From contig JAKSOD010000012.1 of NCBI GenBank assembly GCA_024405755.1, positions 1-39,475 of the forward strand: a stretch of DNA of 39,475 nt, written 5' to 3'. Position 1 is the first letter of the stretch, and the number at the start of each line of letters is the position of its first letter. Below are positions 19,622-28,918 of this stretch, one piece after another. Position numbers and translations under genes: made by a program. A model generated the notes under the pieces. It had not been told where the DNA came from and did no database searches. It was given only the letters and a program-made list of their open reading frames with translations. The DNA is from Clostridia bacterium. GTDB lineage: Bacteria > Bacillota > Clostridia > Oscillospirales > CAG-272.

Positions 19622-21114
19622 TTTTTTACTCCCACTTTAATTTTTCCACGGATCTTCACAAGGATTTTTCCGACATAATCAACTACCAGTTTGCGGAATT
19701 CGGGGAAAATCATCAGAATACCGAAATAGCAGCCTATACAGATTACTATTGAAACAATATCCCAGATCATTGAGTGTGATATCATCTGCAATCCAAGCGA
19801 GACCAATGTCATTACTCCGGTCGCAATCACCGTAGGATATACATTTTTCAGCATCTGCCACGGAGAAATCTTAACTACACAGTAAAGGACTATCAACTGC
19901 GTTGCGTAAAGTTGGAAACGGATCATGGACCTTGTCCAATAAAGTGCTTCGTAACTTATCCCCGCAGACCAGATAAGTGCTGGTATCAGGAATGCAAGAT
20001 GTATCACCTGAACAAGCAGCGAGAGTTTCGGCTTTCCGAGCGCACGGTACGACTCGCTGCAAAAGTTATTGAGTACGATGCCGAGCGCACTCGTTAGTCC
20101 CCACAGACCAATGAACATTGAGGTTTCCAGCCACTTACTTCCGAGTAGAATTTCCGTAACAAGATCACGGTACAGAAACAGTCCTGCTCCCATGGGGATT
20201 ATCAGAATGCTGATAATTTTCTGAAATGAAAAGAAATATCCTTTAAACGCTTCTCTGTCATTCTGTACTCTCGACAAAGTCGAGAAAAGAACGGGGGCAA
20301 CCGTAGCGGTGATCAGGGATGTAAACTGATTAACGGTATTCATTGATGTTTTATAAAGTCCCGTATAGTACTCTACGTCCCCGGAAAGGAATTTGCCGAC
20401 GATAAAAGTTCCTATATATCCTGTCAGCCAGATTGAGATCTGCTCAAACAAAGTCCACATACTGAAAGAGAACATTTCTTTCAGTTTAGCGAAACTGTAC
20501 CACAACTTCGGCTTCCATTTTGACCTTGCCGTAAGAATAACGGCATTTGCGATCTCCTTGGCAATCGATCCGGCAATAAGTGCCCAATAATTCCGACAGA
20601 TCAGCGCCAAAGGTACAGTAACAACAAGTGGAATAAAAATCCCTACAATACGTGCGTAAAAGAGGGTCTTGAAATCAAAATCCCTCTTATAGAGAGCCAT
20701 CTGAATGCTTGAAAATGAAGTCAGGGGCAGCACACAGCACGCAACCGCGATCACGAATCCGCGTTCAGGGTTACCGACAAGTTCCGCCAGAGGATTACGG
20801 AAGATAATTATTCCACCCCACAACACAACAGAAATCACCATATTAGTCCAGAAAGCAACGGACGTACTCTCACGGCGATCCTTTTCATCACGGAATTCGT
20901 GCTGAACGAGGTATTTCTGGAATCCCGCATCAGTAAACATATCAGCAAAACTGATTATTACATTGACCGTCGCTACAACACCGAACATTGATACGTCAAG
21001 CAAACGTGCAAGTATCATATTCGTGATCGGCGACACAAGTTTTGCAAATATTTCTGTAATCGTTGACCACTTGGTGGCTTTCCCGATCTTCTTATTTAAA
21101 ACTTCCGATTCCAT
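19618..21114 (-). CDS. Wzx-type polysaccharide flippase (MOP superfamily)
   Basis: The 498-aa protein is an integral membrane protein with about 14 predicted helices and the N-terminal pattern of O-antigen/EPS flippases (KKIGKATKWSTITEIFAKL, then NMILARLLDVSMFGVVATVN). It moves undecaprenyl-linked repeat units across the cytoplasmic membrane. The N-terminal 'lipopolysaccharide biosynthesis protein' style sequence and length match the PST/Wzx branch rather than peptidoglycan flippases. GGAG precedes the ATG by 7 bases. One base separates it from the polymerase stop, and its own stop overlaps the next ATG by four bases, so it is firmly within the EPS operon. The substrate is presumably the repeat unit made by the surrounding genes. 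Confidence 0.92.
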   Translation of the reverse strand: MESEVLNKKIGKATKWSTITEIFAKLVSPITNMILARLLDVSMFGVVATVNVIISFADMFTDAGFQKYLVQHEFRDEKDRRESTSVAFWTNMVISVVLWGGIIIFRNPLAELVGNPERGFVIAVACCVLPLTSFSSIQMALYKRDFDFKTLFYARIVGIFIPLVVTVPLALICRNYWALIAGSIAKEIANAVILTARSKWKPKLWYSFAKLKEMFSFSMWTLFEQISIWLTGYIGTFIVGKFLSGDVEYYTGLYKTSMNTVNQFTSLITATVAPVLFSTLSRVQNDREAFKGYFFSFQKIISILIIPMGAGLFLYRDLVTEILLGSKWLETSMFIGLWGLTSALGIVLNNFCSESYRALGKPKLSLLVQVIHLAFLIPALIWSAGISYEALYWTRSMIRFQLYATQLIVLYCVVKISPWQMLKNVYPTVIATGVMTLVSLGLQMISHSMIWDIVSIVICIGCYFGILMIFPEFRKLVVDYVGKILVKIRGKIKVGVKK

Positions 21115-21115
21115 T

Positions 21116-22411
21116 TTAACTCCGGATCTGTTGATTTATAATTGATTTATCATTTTCTTTGTCTCCCGAAGGGACATTACTGATTGAATTCTTTATCATT
21201 ACAGCACCTACAACGGCAAAACATGCCATATACAAAGTAAGAGATTTATCGTAAGAGGTCTTTACAAAGTCAAAAGTGACATTAATAAACAGAATGGTAA
21301 AGAGTATTGCGCACAGACGTCTGCGGTTACCGTCAAGTTCCTTCAAAGATCTGAAAAGTATAACCACGGAAGCGATCTGAGGAACATAGAACAGTGAGGT
21401 TCCGATAATCCCCGTACAAGACAGCATTTCTCCCCAATTACTGTGAGAACTGACTTCCGCCCACGCATCATTGAAGGTCATGGAATAAAACTTAAAATTA
21501 TCAATTCCGACACCGAGTATCGGGTGTTCCTTGAACAGTTTTATCGCATATCTGAAAAACTCCTTTCTCGCATCAGTACTCGCATCCTGATTTCCCTCGC
21601 CTGCAAGAATTCCCTCGAAACGGAATCCCACAAGACGGTAAAGGACCGGCACATTGAATATCAGCCAATATGCAGCCAAAGCGGCAGCAGCGATACTCAC
21701 TATGAGTATAATTTTTTTCTTTATTTTTCGTTCCGATGTCAGCAGATACAACGAAACTCCCGCGATAAGCATGAGAATTGAAGACCTTGATTTTGTGAAG
21801 AAAAGCACCACAATATCAACAGCTCCGATCACAAGATATCTCTTTTTATGTGTCTTATTATAATAGAAAACAGACAACATCATGATAACGGCACAAAACT
21901 GTCCGAGTTCGTTTGGCTGATAACCTATGGTGTTTCCGAGACGCCCCGCGGACGACGATGCATCATATTCTCCGTAGAGACAGTCTTTCCAGATTGAAAG
22001 CGGTGTTTTCAGGAACAAATGTGCCAATGTAATCACACCCGTGATATAAAACAAATGCAGCAGTTTTTCAATATCTTCGAGTTTAAGAATTATTAAAGAA
22101 AACAAGAAAGCACCGCCATAGATACGCAGCAAAGCGTAACATTTGCTGATGACAATGGACTTATCCGCCGCCCAAAGATATGATACGAAACAAAAAATCA
22201 GAAAAACAAGATACGGTACTATAAAAGCAAGCGCATTTTTCCTTATGACCCATCCCTGACTCTGTATATATCCTACGAGAACAAGGGCAGCCGGTATCAG
22301 CCATCCGTATACCGAGATAATTGAAATGTTCCGCATTGCAAACAGCATGACCAGCGTCAGCAGAAGCATTATATCAACTACGGAGTATTTTTTCTTGATA
22401 TTCAGATCCAT
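21116..22411 (-). CDS. Wzy-type O-antigen/EPS polymerase
   Basis: The 431-aa protein has 10-12 hydrophobic helices and the Wzy_C/O-antigen-ligase signature: after an extracellular loop comes KLFKEHPILGVGIDNFKFY and then SSHSNWGEMLSCTGIIG, where His and Gly residues are typical of the family. It would polymerise flipped repeat units on the outer face of the membrane. An arginine/serine pair in FFTKSRSS lies near the usual catalytic loop. The C-terminus is a polar cytoplasmic tail. The Shine-Dalgarno is weak (AAAGG 11 bases upstream). It is preceded by a 78-bp gap after the GT4 gene and followed after one base by the flippase. Confidence 0.88.
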   Translation of the reverse strand: MDLNIKKKYSVVDIMLLLTLVMLFAMRNISIISVYGWLIPAALVLVGYIQSQGWVIRKNALAFIVPYLVFLIFCFVSYLWAADKSIVISKCYALLRIYGGAFLFSLIILKLEDIEKLLHLFYITGVITLAHLFLKTPLSIWKDCLYGEYDASSSAGRLGNTIGYQPNELGQFCAVIMMLSVFYYNKTHKKRYLVIGAVDIVVLFFTKSRSSILMLIAGVSLYLLTSERKIKKKIILIVSIAAAALAAYWLIFNVPVLYRLVGFRFEGILAGEGNQDASTDARKEFFRYAIKLFKEHPILGVGIDNFKFYSMTFNDAWAEVSSHSNWGEMLSCTGIIGTSLFYVPQIASVVILFRSLKELDGNRRRLCAILFTILFINVTFDFVKTSYDKSLTLYMACFAVVGAVMIKNSISNVPSGDKENDKSIINQQIRS

Positions 22412-22489
22412 TTTCCGATCATGCCTTTCTGAAAAATAAGATTTTCAACAGAAAACCGTTTGCACCGTGCAATCAGTATTCCGGAACAT

Positions 22490-23602
22490 TTAAAGAGACA
22501 TCCACTTTTTCGCCACGTTATCAATAAGGAACTCGCGGCTCTTCTCCACGGCATTGTCAGACAAAGTACGGGCAAATCCGGCGTCGTCGGCAATTTCCGC
22601 AAACGCACGCGCCATTCCTTCTGCATCTCCGGTCTTTACGAGTATTCCGCTTTTGTGATCATCAATAGCCATGGCTGCACCTCCTACTGGGCAGTCTGTG
22701 CATACCGATGGGATTCCCGCCGCGAGAGCTTCAAGCATTGAGTTTGAAATTCCCTCGAAATCCGAAGAACTTGCGTAAATCCCCGCACTTTTCATTCTCT
22801 CCCCGAGATCGTTCACAAATCCGGGCATACTGACACGTCCGTCAAGTCCGAGTTCGGTAACAAGTGCCTCCTGCTTATCCCGCAGAGAACCGTCGCCGAA
22901 TATCGTCAGCGTGTAATCCGGATGATCTTTGCCGAAGATGGAGAATGCGCGGATAAGCATTGCAAAATTTTTCTGTTCGGTGAATCTTCCCGCGGCAATT
23001 ACGGTCTTTTCACGTTCTGCGGTACTTCCGTTTGCTTCGCCGATATTTTTCAGCACCACCGGATTGGGGATAACGGTACTTTTCCGCCTTACTTTTTCGG
23101 GGTAGGTCGTCTGCGCCTCGGGAGTCTGGAAGACGGTCATATCCGCGTGCGGAAAGACCCACTTCATTGCAAATTCAAGTGATTTGCGCCGTGCGACCAC
23201 GTTTCTCGGATCTGCACGTTCTGATATGATCACTTTTTTGCGCAGTCCCGCACAAGCAAGGACCACATTCATATTTATATCCCACATAAATGAAATCACG
23301 GTGTTCGCGCCGGACTTTTTTATTGCTTTTCGAAGTGAAAGAATTCGCTTTACATGCCAGATTTTTTTGCTTCCTGTACGCGGGCAGAAACATTCTGTTA
23401 TTTTCAGTTTGTCGCTGACGGGATATGTTCTCTCTTCGTCACTGAGCAGGAACATTTCCGTATCGATCCCGTGATCTGCGTAATAACTTGCGAGATGCGC
23501 CATCACTTTTTCGGATCCGCCGCCGGTAAGTCTGAGGTTAACAAACAGGACCTTGCCCTGACCGCAGTCCGAGGATGCGTTTTTTTTATTATTTTTGCTC
23601 AT
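22490..23602 (-). CDS. GT4 family glycosyltransferase (a)
   Basis: This cytoplasmic GT-B glycosyltransferase adds one sugar of the repeat unit from a nucleotide-sugar donor. In 370 aa it shows the N-terminal glycine loop RLTGGGSEKV (24-33), ISERADPR (126-133), FQTPEAQ (158-164), IPNPV (178-182), the donor-binding AGRFTEQKN (204-212), and the EX7E motif between Glu283 and Glu291 in EGISNSMLE. It closely resembles the GT4 proteins at 23623 and 27816. The first 15 residues are a polar extension not shared by the others, and its ATG has only a weak ribosome binding site. Donor and acceptor sugars cannot be told from sequence. Confidence 0.93.
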   Translation of the reverse strand: MSKNNKKNASSDCGQGKVLFVNLRLTGGGSEKVMAHLASYYADHGIDTEMFLLSDEERTYPVSDKLKITECFCPRTGSKKIWHVKRILSLRKAIKKSGANTVISFMWDINMNVVLACAGLRKKVIISERADPRNVVARRKSLEFAMKWVFPHADMTVFQTPEAQTTYPEKVRRKSTVIPNPVVLKNIGEANGSTAEREKTVIAAGRFTEQKNFAMLIRAFSIFGKDHPDYTLTIFGDGSLRDKQEALVTELGLDGRVSMPGFVNDLGERMKSAGIYASSSDFEGISNSMLEALAAGIPSVCTDCPVGGAAMAIDDHKSGILVKTGDAEGMARAFAEIADDAGFARTLSDNAVEKSREFLIDNVAKKWMSL

Positions 23603-23622
23603 TTTATTCTCTTTTTTATTCT

Positions 23623-24717
23623 TCAGGCGAGTTCAAGCCATCTGCGGCATATACTCTCCGACGAGATCTCATCTCTGATCTTGACTGCTTCTTTTGAAAT
23701 CTTCTCGGCATAACCGAGATCAGATGCGATCTTTGTCATTCCCTCCACAAGGGAATCCTCATCATTCATTGGAATAAGTATGCCGTTTTCGTCAGTATGC
23801 ACGAACATTTTCGAGCCGCCCACAGGACAGTCGGTGACTATAGTGGGTACTCCCATTCCGAGAGCCTCGAGCATAGAGTTTGATATTCCCTCATGATTTG
23901 ATGTGGAGATATACATTGCCGCACGGTTCATTCTCGCGTGTATATCGTCGCAGAATCCCGGAAATTCCACGCTGTCCGCAATACCGAGATCTGATGCCAG
24001 TTTTTTGAGGTTATCCCCCTCCGGTCCATCTCCACAGAGTGTCAGGGTGTATTCGGGAAAAACCTTACGGAATCGTGCGAATCCACTCAGCAGCAGAGGA
24101 AAATTCTTTTCCTCCGAAAAACGTCCGGCAGCGATAATCCGCTTTTCCCTCTCACCTTCAAATCTTTCCGGCAGCCTGCCGCAGTCAAGAGGGTTCGGGA
24201 TCAGAACGCTTTTCTTCCTGATTGATTTGCAGTAATAGTCCCGTGCATCGGTGGTCTGGAACACCATATGTTCCGCAATGCGGTATAATTGAAGTCTGCG
24301 CATAAAAAGCACACCGACACGGTCTTTCCCTGAAAAATTCTTTGCAAAGATACTGATTCGCGGGTCGCCACGCTCGGACATCACATATTTTTTCCGCAGT
24401 CCGATACCGGCAATTATGGTATAAAGGCTGATCAGAGGCAAAAAAGGTATTACCGTATCTGCCACGCTGTCCTTTATTGCACGACGCAGATTTGAAATCC
24501 GCGACAAAAGTTTGAATTTTCCGGATTTGATCCGATACACTTTCACTTTATCGGAAATGGCGTATGATTCGTGACGTTCGCGGAGGATCGCAAGCGATAC
24601 GTCCGCACCGAGTTCCGCGCATCCGTTGGCAAGAATGGTGATGACCTTCTCGGCACCGCCGCCGGATATTGCTCCGGTCACGAAGATTATCTTTTTTTCG
24701 GTGTAATTATTATCCAT
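23623..24717 (-). CDS. GT4 family glycosyltransferase (b)
   Basis: A 364-aa GT-B enzyme of family GT4. Motifs in order: ISGGGAEKV (17-25), MSERGDPR (113-120), FQTTDAR (153-159), IPNPLD (173-178), AAGRFSEEKN (196-205), CGDGPE (228-233), and EX7E at Glu276/Glu284 (EGISNSMLE). It is the nearest relative in the window of the GT4 protein at 22490, and the two adjacent genes probably arose by tandem duplication. Twenty bases separate them. Upstream comes the sugar-transfer ATP-grasp gene (33-bp gap). The binding site AAGGG before the ATG is modest. Sugar specificity is unknown. Confidence 0.93.
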   Translation of the reverse strand: MDNNYTEKKIIFVTGAISGGGAEKVITILANGCAELGADVSLAILRERHESYAISDKVKVYRIKSGKFKLLSRISNLRRAIKDSVADTVIPFLPLISLYTIIAGIGLRKKYVMSERGDPRISIFAKNFSGKDRVGVLFMRRLQLYRIAEHMVFQTTDARDYYCKSIRKKSVLIPNPLDCGRLPERFEGEREKRIIAAGRFSEEKNFPLLLSGFARFRKVFPEYTLTLCGDGPEGDNLKKLASDLGIADSVEFPGFCDDIHARMNRAAMYISTSNHEGISNSMLEALGMGVPTIVTDCPVGGSKMFVHTDENGILIPMNDEDSLVEGMTKIASDLGYAEKISKEAVKIRDEISSESICRRWLELA

Positions 24718-24750
24718 TTGTTGTCTTTCCCTTTGGGGATCAATTTGAAA

Positions 24751-25881
24751 TCACAGTTTTTTTGACACAAAACGGAGAATATCGGCGGTATTCTCACCGA
24801 ATGCGCCACGACCGTTTGCCATCTGCGGGAACCATATGGTCTGCCCCGTAGTATTCGTTTCAACAAGAACGATACCGCCTTTTTCATCAACGGTCAGATC
24901 CCACGAAATAACGCCGAGCTGAGGGGCATTCAGATGCATTTTTTCCGCAGCGGCAATGAGTTCCGGTACGAAATCAAGTTCGTACCCCTTGAACGTCACA
25001 CCGGTATCGGGGTGAACACTTACTCTCTCACCGAATTCGGAATATGCCTCAGCTTCCATTATTCCTTCATCAGAAACACCGATAAAGACTCCGCCCGCGT
25101 GGGCATTATCAAGTCTGTTTCCCCCTCTTCCGAGACGGAGTGCAACGGGAAAATGATAAACCGCTCCGTTCCATAGATAGGTAACGATACGGAATGTATT
25201 TATTGAATTCGGATAAAGTGCTGCAAGTTTCGGATGAGGTTTTAAAAGTTCCTGGATCTGAAACGTGTTTTTTGAATTTCCTTTGAGAAATTCGTCGATA
25301 AGTTCGCCAAGCATTTTACCGCTCACCGAGTCCTTACCGTCTTTCAGTGAGACGAATTTTACTCCTCTTCCTGACGCTGTATCCTGAGTGAGTTTTATTA
25401 CTGCATCTCCGATATCGGACATTTTTTCAATGAACTCTTCACGGGAATATACGTTTTTTCCGGCATCGAAGAATACTCCTCCGCCATAAGTTCCGATCAC
25501 AGCTGGTGTTTTCACGTTCTTAACTCCGTCGCAGAAGAGAGGAAGAAGCAGCTTATCGTCAAGCACATAACTGTACTTGCGCGGATTCATCATCAGTTCG
25601 AACTTTGAGGAGAAAAGTATTTCCGGGAAATACGAGGCATCAAACCTGCCGGTAAACGACTGATACAGTCTGTGCCAGTCGTGAGGCATGGTCTTGCCGT
25701 AGTTTTCTTTGAACAGAGCGTCGATCTGACTTTCCTGCTCAGGAGTCAGAGTTACGGTGTCAATGAGACGCTGTCTTCGCTCATCTCTGACCTTGCGCTT
25801 TTCCCACCTTGCCTGACGCCAACCGTAGTTTTTTAAATAAAGGCGATCAAGAATTATTCTGCCTTTTTTATAGATGTTCAT
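24751..25881 (-). CDS. Sugar-transfer-associated ATP-grasp protein
   Basis: The 376-aa protein fits the 'sugar-transfer associated ATP-grasp' family found in polysaccharide loci. A basic N-terminal region (1-40) precedes the ATP-grasp core: KLTQDTASGRGVKFVSL (nucleotide-binding loop), QELLKPHPKLAALYPNSINTFRIVTYL, RLGRGGNRLDNAHAGG, and the metal-binding end VISWDLTVDEKGGIVLVETNTTG. These are hallmarks of that family and differ from the four TupA-like proteins, so this is a second ATP-grasp type in one locus. Its ligase substrate is unknown; attachment of an amino acid or alpha-hydroxy acid to a sugar is a reasonable inference. AAGGAG lies 8 bases before the ATG, which overlaps the upstream TupA-like gene's stop by four bases. 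Confidence 0.87.
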   Translation of the reverse strand: MNIYKKGRIILDRLYLKNYGWRQARWEKRKVRDERRQRLIDTVTLTPEQESQIDALFKENYGKTMPHDWHRLYQSFTGRFDASYFPEILFSSKFELMMNPRKYSYVLDDKLLLPLFCDGVKNVKTPAVIGTYGGGVFFDAGKNVYSREEFIEKMSDIGDAVIKLTQDTASGRGVKFVSLKDGKDSVSGKMLGELIDEFLKGNSKNTFQIQELLKPHPKLAALYPNSINTFRIVTYLWNGAVYHFPVALRLGRGGNRLDNAHAGGVFIGVSDEGIMEAEAYSEFGERVSVHPDTGVTFKGYELDFVPELIAAAEKMHLNAPQLGVISWDLTVDEKGGIVLVETNTTGQTIWFPQMANGRGAFGENTADILRFVSKKL

Positions 25882-26822
25882 AGGACTTTCTCCTTGATGG
25901 CGTTATTCCCGTTTCTGACGGAAGACAAATCAAGCATTTCTCCGATTTCCGCGTCATGTTCCGGATTCCTGAACGGGATCATACCTGAACACGGGAAAAA
26001 CGTGATCTCGGAAAAATATATTTTTCCGTCGACGGAATAAAGGTCTATGCGAACAAAAGGAGAGGCTATTCCCGACGCCATTTTTCCTGCAAGTTCCACC
26101 ATTTTTTCAAGGTTTTCGGGAGGCGTGAATGTATCGATCGGTCTGTAATCACGTCTTTCGTAAGGAAGACGCTGACCTTTCAGATCAAAGAAAGAAATCT
26201 GAGCGGTGGCATGATTTTCAAGTCCGCGGGAAACGTACATAAACTTCGGCTCTCCGCCGAAACAGAAGAATTTATAATCCGCGATTCCGCCGGAGTTGCC
26301 GTCAGAAAGGAGTTCTTCTGCTATAATGCGCGGTTTCACGTTCTTATATGGCCACTCTATCCCGCTGCGGTAATAATTTCTGCTGAGAGAATGTTCGATT
26401 ATCTTTCTTGCCGCCTCACGGTCCAGTGCAGACTTGTCCCGGCAGATAATGAGTCCGCCGCTGTCATGCGTGCATTTGAGCACAAACTGATCCGGCAGAG
26501 AGTCAAAATCCACCTCGTCAAAAGTGTTCCATACTCCATAGGTTGGAATTATGTATTCTTCCCCAACTCTGCCCGCCACGTATTTTTTGGCTTCACATTT
26601 ATCCACCATATCGGTGTATTCGGGGCGGCGGTCATAGAGTTTGAGCCATTGGAGTTTTTCGTTGTATGTCTTCGGATCGTCAAGATCAAGTTCCTTTCCG
26701 GTATTGTGGCGGTACACTTTTTTCAGATACTTTGCATTGCAGGCAACGGTATCCGGCATCAGACGACCGTAAAGCATTATTGCATACTTTTTCGGATCTT
26801 TGAAATATTTTTTAAGTGACAT
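25878..26822 (-). CDS. TupA-like ATP-grasp protein (copy 2, subgroup A)
   Basis: The start at 26822 is preferred over the in-frame ATG at 26861 because GAGGG lies four bases before it and the longer form adds 13 residues absent from paralogues. The 314-aa protein has EKLQWLKLYDRRPEY (55-69), KCTHDSGG (116-123), RIIAE (165-169), RIDLY (258-262) and SEITFFPCSGM (271-281), ending FRNPEHDAEIGEMLDL as in the copy at 18737, so those two form one subgroup. The activity is presumed ATP-dependent ligation during polysaccharide synthesis in the cytoplasm, by analogy with TupA. Its stop overlaps the next start (ATGA). The last 14 residues are an extra polar tail not found in copy 1. Confidence 0.88.
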   Translation of the reverse strand: MSLKKYFKDPKKYAIMLYGRLMPDTVACNAKYLKKVYRHNTGKELDLDDPKTYNEKLQWLKLYDRRPEYTDMVDKCEAKKYVAGRVGEEYIIPTYGVWNTFDEVDFDSLPDQFVLKCTHDSGGLIICRDKSALDREAARKIIEHSLSRNYYRSGIEWPYKNVKPRIIAEELLSDGNSGGIADYKFFCFGGEPKFMYVSRGLENHATAQISFFDLKGQRLPYERRDYRPIDTFTPPENLEKMVELAGKMASGIASPFVRIDLYSVDGKIYFSEITFFPCSGMIPFRNPEHDAEIGEMLDLSSVRNGNNAIKEKVL

Positions 26823-26867
26823 TTTTCCCTCTGCGTTTCTGCGGCAATATGCACAAAGCACGGATTT

Positions 26868-27812
26868 TCAGTTTTCCGCCTTCTCGTCTTCGCCTTCCTG
26901 CTTTTTTGGAAGTTTGATCCAGCTTCCGAAAGTATAATCCCATTTTTCCGGTTTAAACGGCATAAATCCGCCCCAATGGAAAAACGTGATCTCGCCGAAA
27001 TAGACCTTGCCGTTTATGTTATAGAAATCAATTCTCGCCTGCGGCAGTCCGCGGCTGAGTTTTTCGGCAAGTTCGACCATAAGTTCATAATGCTGAGGTT
27101 TTTTAGGTGTCACCGCAGCGTTGGGGTGACCGTTCGTGAAGGGCAGATGATTAAAATCCTTGTCAAAGAAATCAAAGCATGTGTCCGTTTTCGCATTTCT
27201 GTCTGTGGCAATGAACATTGCCTTCACTTCGCCGTCAAAGGCAAAAAATTTGTAATCTTTGAGTTCATATCCGGACTCGTCGACCATGTATTTCTCAGCA
27301 ATAATACGCGGAGGAACATTCTTATATGGCCATTCTCTGCCCTGACTGTAATAATTCCTTTTGAGATAAATATTGATCTTCTCTTTAGCTTTTTCCTTAT
27401 CGAAGGCCGACTTGTCAGTACAGAAAACGATACCGCCGCTGTCATGCGTGCATTTCAGCACAAACTGATCCGGCAGAGAGTCAAAGTCAATATCGTCAAA
27501 CTTTTCCCAAACACCGAGAGTCGGGATCAGATATTCTTCTCCGATCATGTCCGATACGTACTTTTTGACTTCATACTTATCAACCATCATGGTGTATTCG
27601 GGACGACGGTCATAGAGTTTCAGCCATTGGAGCTTCTCACTGTATGTCTGAGGATCGTCAAGATTCAGTTTTTTCTTCATACTGAATCTGAATTTTACGC
27701 CCAGATATTTTTTATCGTTTTCAATATCGTCGGGAAGTTTCTTTCCCCATTTGTTTATTCTTTTGAATACCAAATACCTTGCTTTTTCCCGAACCTTATG
27801 AATGACACTCAT
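26868..27812 (-). CDS. TupA-like ATP-grasp protein (copy 3, subgroup B)
   Basis: A 314-aa paralogue with EKLQWLKLYDRRPEY (59-73), KCTHDSGG (120-127), REWPYKNVPPRIIAE (159-173), RIDFY (260-264) and GEITFFHWGGFMPF (273-286). The GGFMPFKPEKWD ending replaces the FRNPEHD ending of subgroup A and is shared with the copy at 28919. A basic N-terminus of about 45 residues precedes the core and could contact the membrane or a partner; this is inference. GAGG lies eight bases before the ATG, which is three bases after the upstream GT4 stop, so translation is likely coupled to that glycosyltransferase. Confidence 0.88.
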   Translation of the reverse strand: MSVIHKVREKARYLVFKRINKWGKKLPDDIENDKKYLGVKFRFSMKKKLNLDDPQTYSEKLQWLKLYDRRPEYTMMVDKYEVKKYVSDMIGEEYLIPTLGVWEKFDDIDFDSLPDQFVLKCTHDSGGIVFCTDKSAFDKEKAKEKINIYLKRNYYSQGREWPYKNVPPRIIAEKYMVDESGYELKDYKFFAFDGEVKAMFIATDRNAKTDTCFDFFDKDFNHLPFTNGHPNAAVTPKKPQHYELMVELAEKLSRGLPQARIDFYNINGKVYFGEITFFHWGGFMPFKPEKWDYTFGSWIKLPKKQEGEDEKAEN

Positions 27813-27815
27813 TTT

Positions 27816-28880
27816 TCATTCCTCGTGCGATACTTCAATAAGATATTTTTCCCAGTCACGACATACACTCTCCGCGGCGTAATCCTCTGATACATGAGGT
27901 GCATTCTCACGGCATCTTGCCGCAAGTCCGTCGTCAGTCAGCATACGGCGCATGGCTTCTGCCATAGCTTCTCTGTCGCCTACCGGGACGAGAAGACCGT
28001 TCTCTCCGTGGCGAATGATAAGTCCCGGTCCACCGATCGGGCAGTCGGTTGAGATGGAAGCAATTCCGAGTGCCATGGCTTCAAGCAGAGCGTTGGGCAT
28101 CCCCTCGGAGTCTGACGGCAGAACGAAGAGTTCCGCGTCTCTCGTATAGTTCTGCACGTTGTCCTTCCTTCCCATAAGGGTTATGCGATCGGACAGCCCC
28201 GTCTCGTCGATGGCGGTCTGAAGTTCGTCCGTCAGCGGTCCGTTGCCGTAGATCTCGAGTTTCATATCGGGGAATTCTCCCGCGATATCGGAGAAAGCAT
28301 CGATAAGCAAGCGGTGGTTTTTTTCCGATGAAAGTCTGCCGGCGGTCACGATCACGCGGCGTCTTTCGCCCTCGTAGCGTTCCGCCTTGAAATCGGGACT
28401 CAGCGGGTTTTTCAGCACGACGCTGTCGCACTTCAGTATATCTTTATAATATGCCTGCGCCTGCGGTGTCTGGAAGACGGCGCCGTCGGCGCGGGGATAG
28501 AGCAGTTTGCGGAGGATCTTTATTGACTTCCATGCTCTTCCGGGATTTGCCCGCTCGCATACCACTGCGGGAACTTTATCCCGAAGTCCGCGAAGAGCCT
28601 CCAGCAGAACGAGATTAGACTTGTTCATGAACGACATCGCAACGTCGGGTTTTTCTTCTTTTATGACTTTCCTTGTTACTTTTACTGCCTTGAAAAAGTT
28701 CTTTCCCGTAACTTTACCGTCAATGATTCGTACCCGGGGATCAATAGCGTAATCCGTCTCTGCGCTGCGGAGGCAAAGGAGGATGACTTCGTTATTCTTT
28801 GAAAATTCGTTACAGAGCGTCGCCATGACACGCTCCGCGCCCCCGGTACACATCCCGGTGATGACAGTTAGTATTTTCAT
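27816..28880 (-). CDS. GT4 family glycosyltransferase (c)
   Basis: A 354-aa GT-B enzyme. Motifs: GMCTGGAERV (9-18), VCERANPG (107-114), FQTPQAQ (136-142), KNPLSPDF (157-164), TAGRLSSEKN (179-188), YGNGP (211-215), and EX7E at Glu259/Glu267 (EGMPNALLE). It is more distant from the GT4 pair at 22490 and 23623 than they are from each other; EGMPNALLE and the CERANPG variant resemble N-acetylgalactosaminyl- and galactosyl-adding GT4 enzymes, but specificity cannot be fixed. GAGG precedes the ATG by eight bases. It lies between two TupA-like genes of subgroup B, an arrangement that suggests duplication of a GT/ATP-grasp unit. Confidence 0.93.
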   Translation of the reverse strand: MKILTVITGMCTGGAERVMATLCNEFSKNNEVILLCLRSAETDYAIDPRVRIIDGKVTGKNFFKAVKVTRKVIKEEKPDVAMSFMNKSNLVLLEALRGLRDKVPAVVCERANPGRAWKSIKILRKLLYPRADGAVFQTPQAQAYYKDILKCDSVVLKNPLSPDFKAERYEGERRRVIVTAGRLSSEKNHRLLIDAFSDIAGEFPDMKLEIYGNGPLTDELQTAIDETGLSDRITLMGRKDNVQNYTRDAELFVLPSDSEGMPNALLEAMALGIASISTDCPIGGPGLIIRHGENGLLVPVGDREAMAEAMRRMLTDDGLAARCRENAPHVSEDYAAESVCRDWEKYLIEVSHEE

Positions 28881-28918
28881 ATATCGTTCCTCGATTGAGA
28901 AAATATTCCTTATTTATT

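Noticed and set aside
26976..27890. Long plus-strand frames opposite the TupA-like genes (also 19022-19678, 26211-26819, 28895-29689)
   Set aside because: They recur in the same antisense frame opposite each paralogue, so they reflect shared coding constraints of the real genes, not separate genes.
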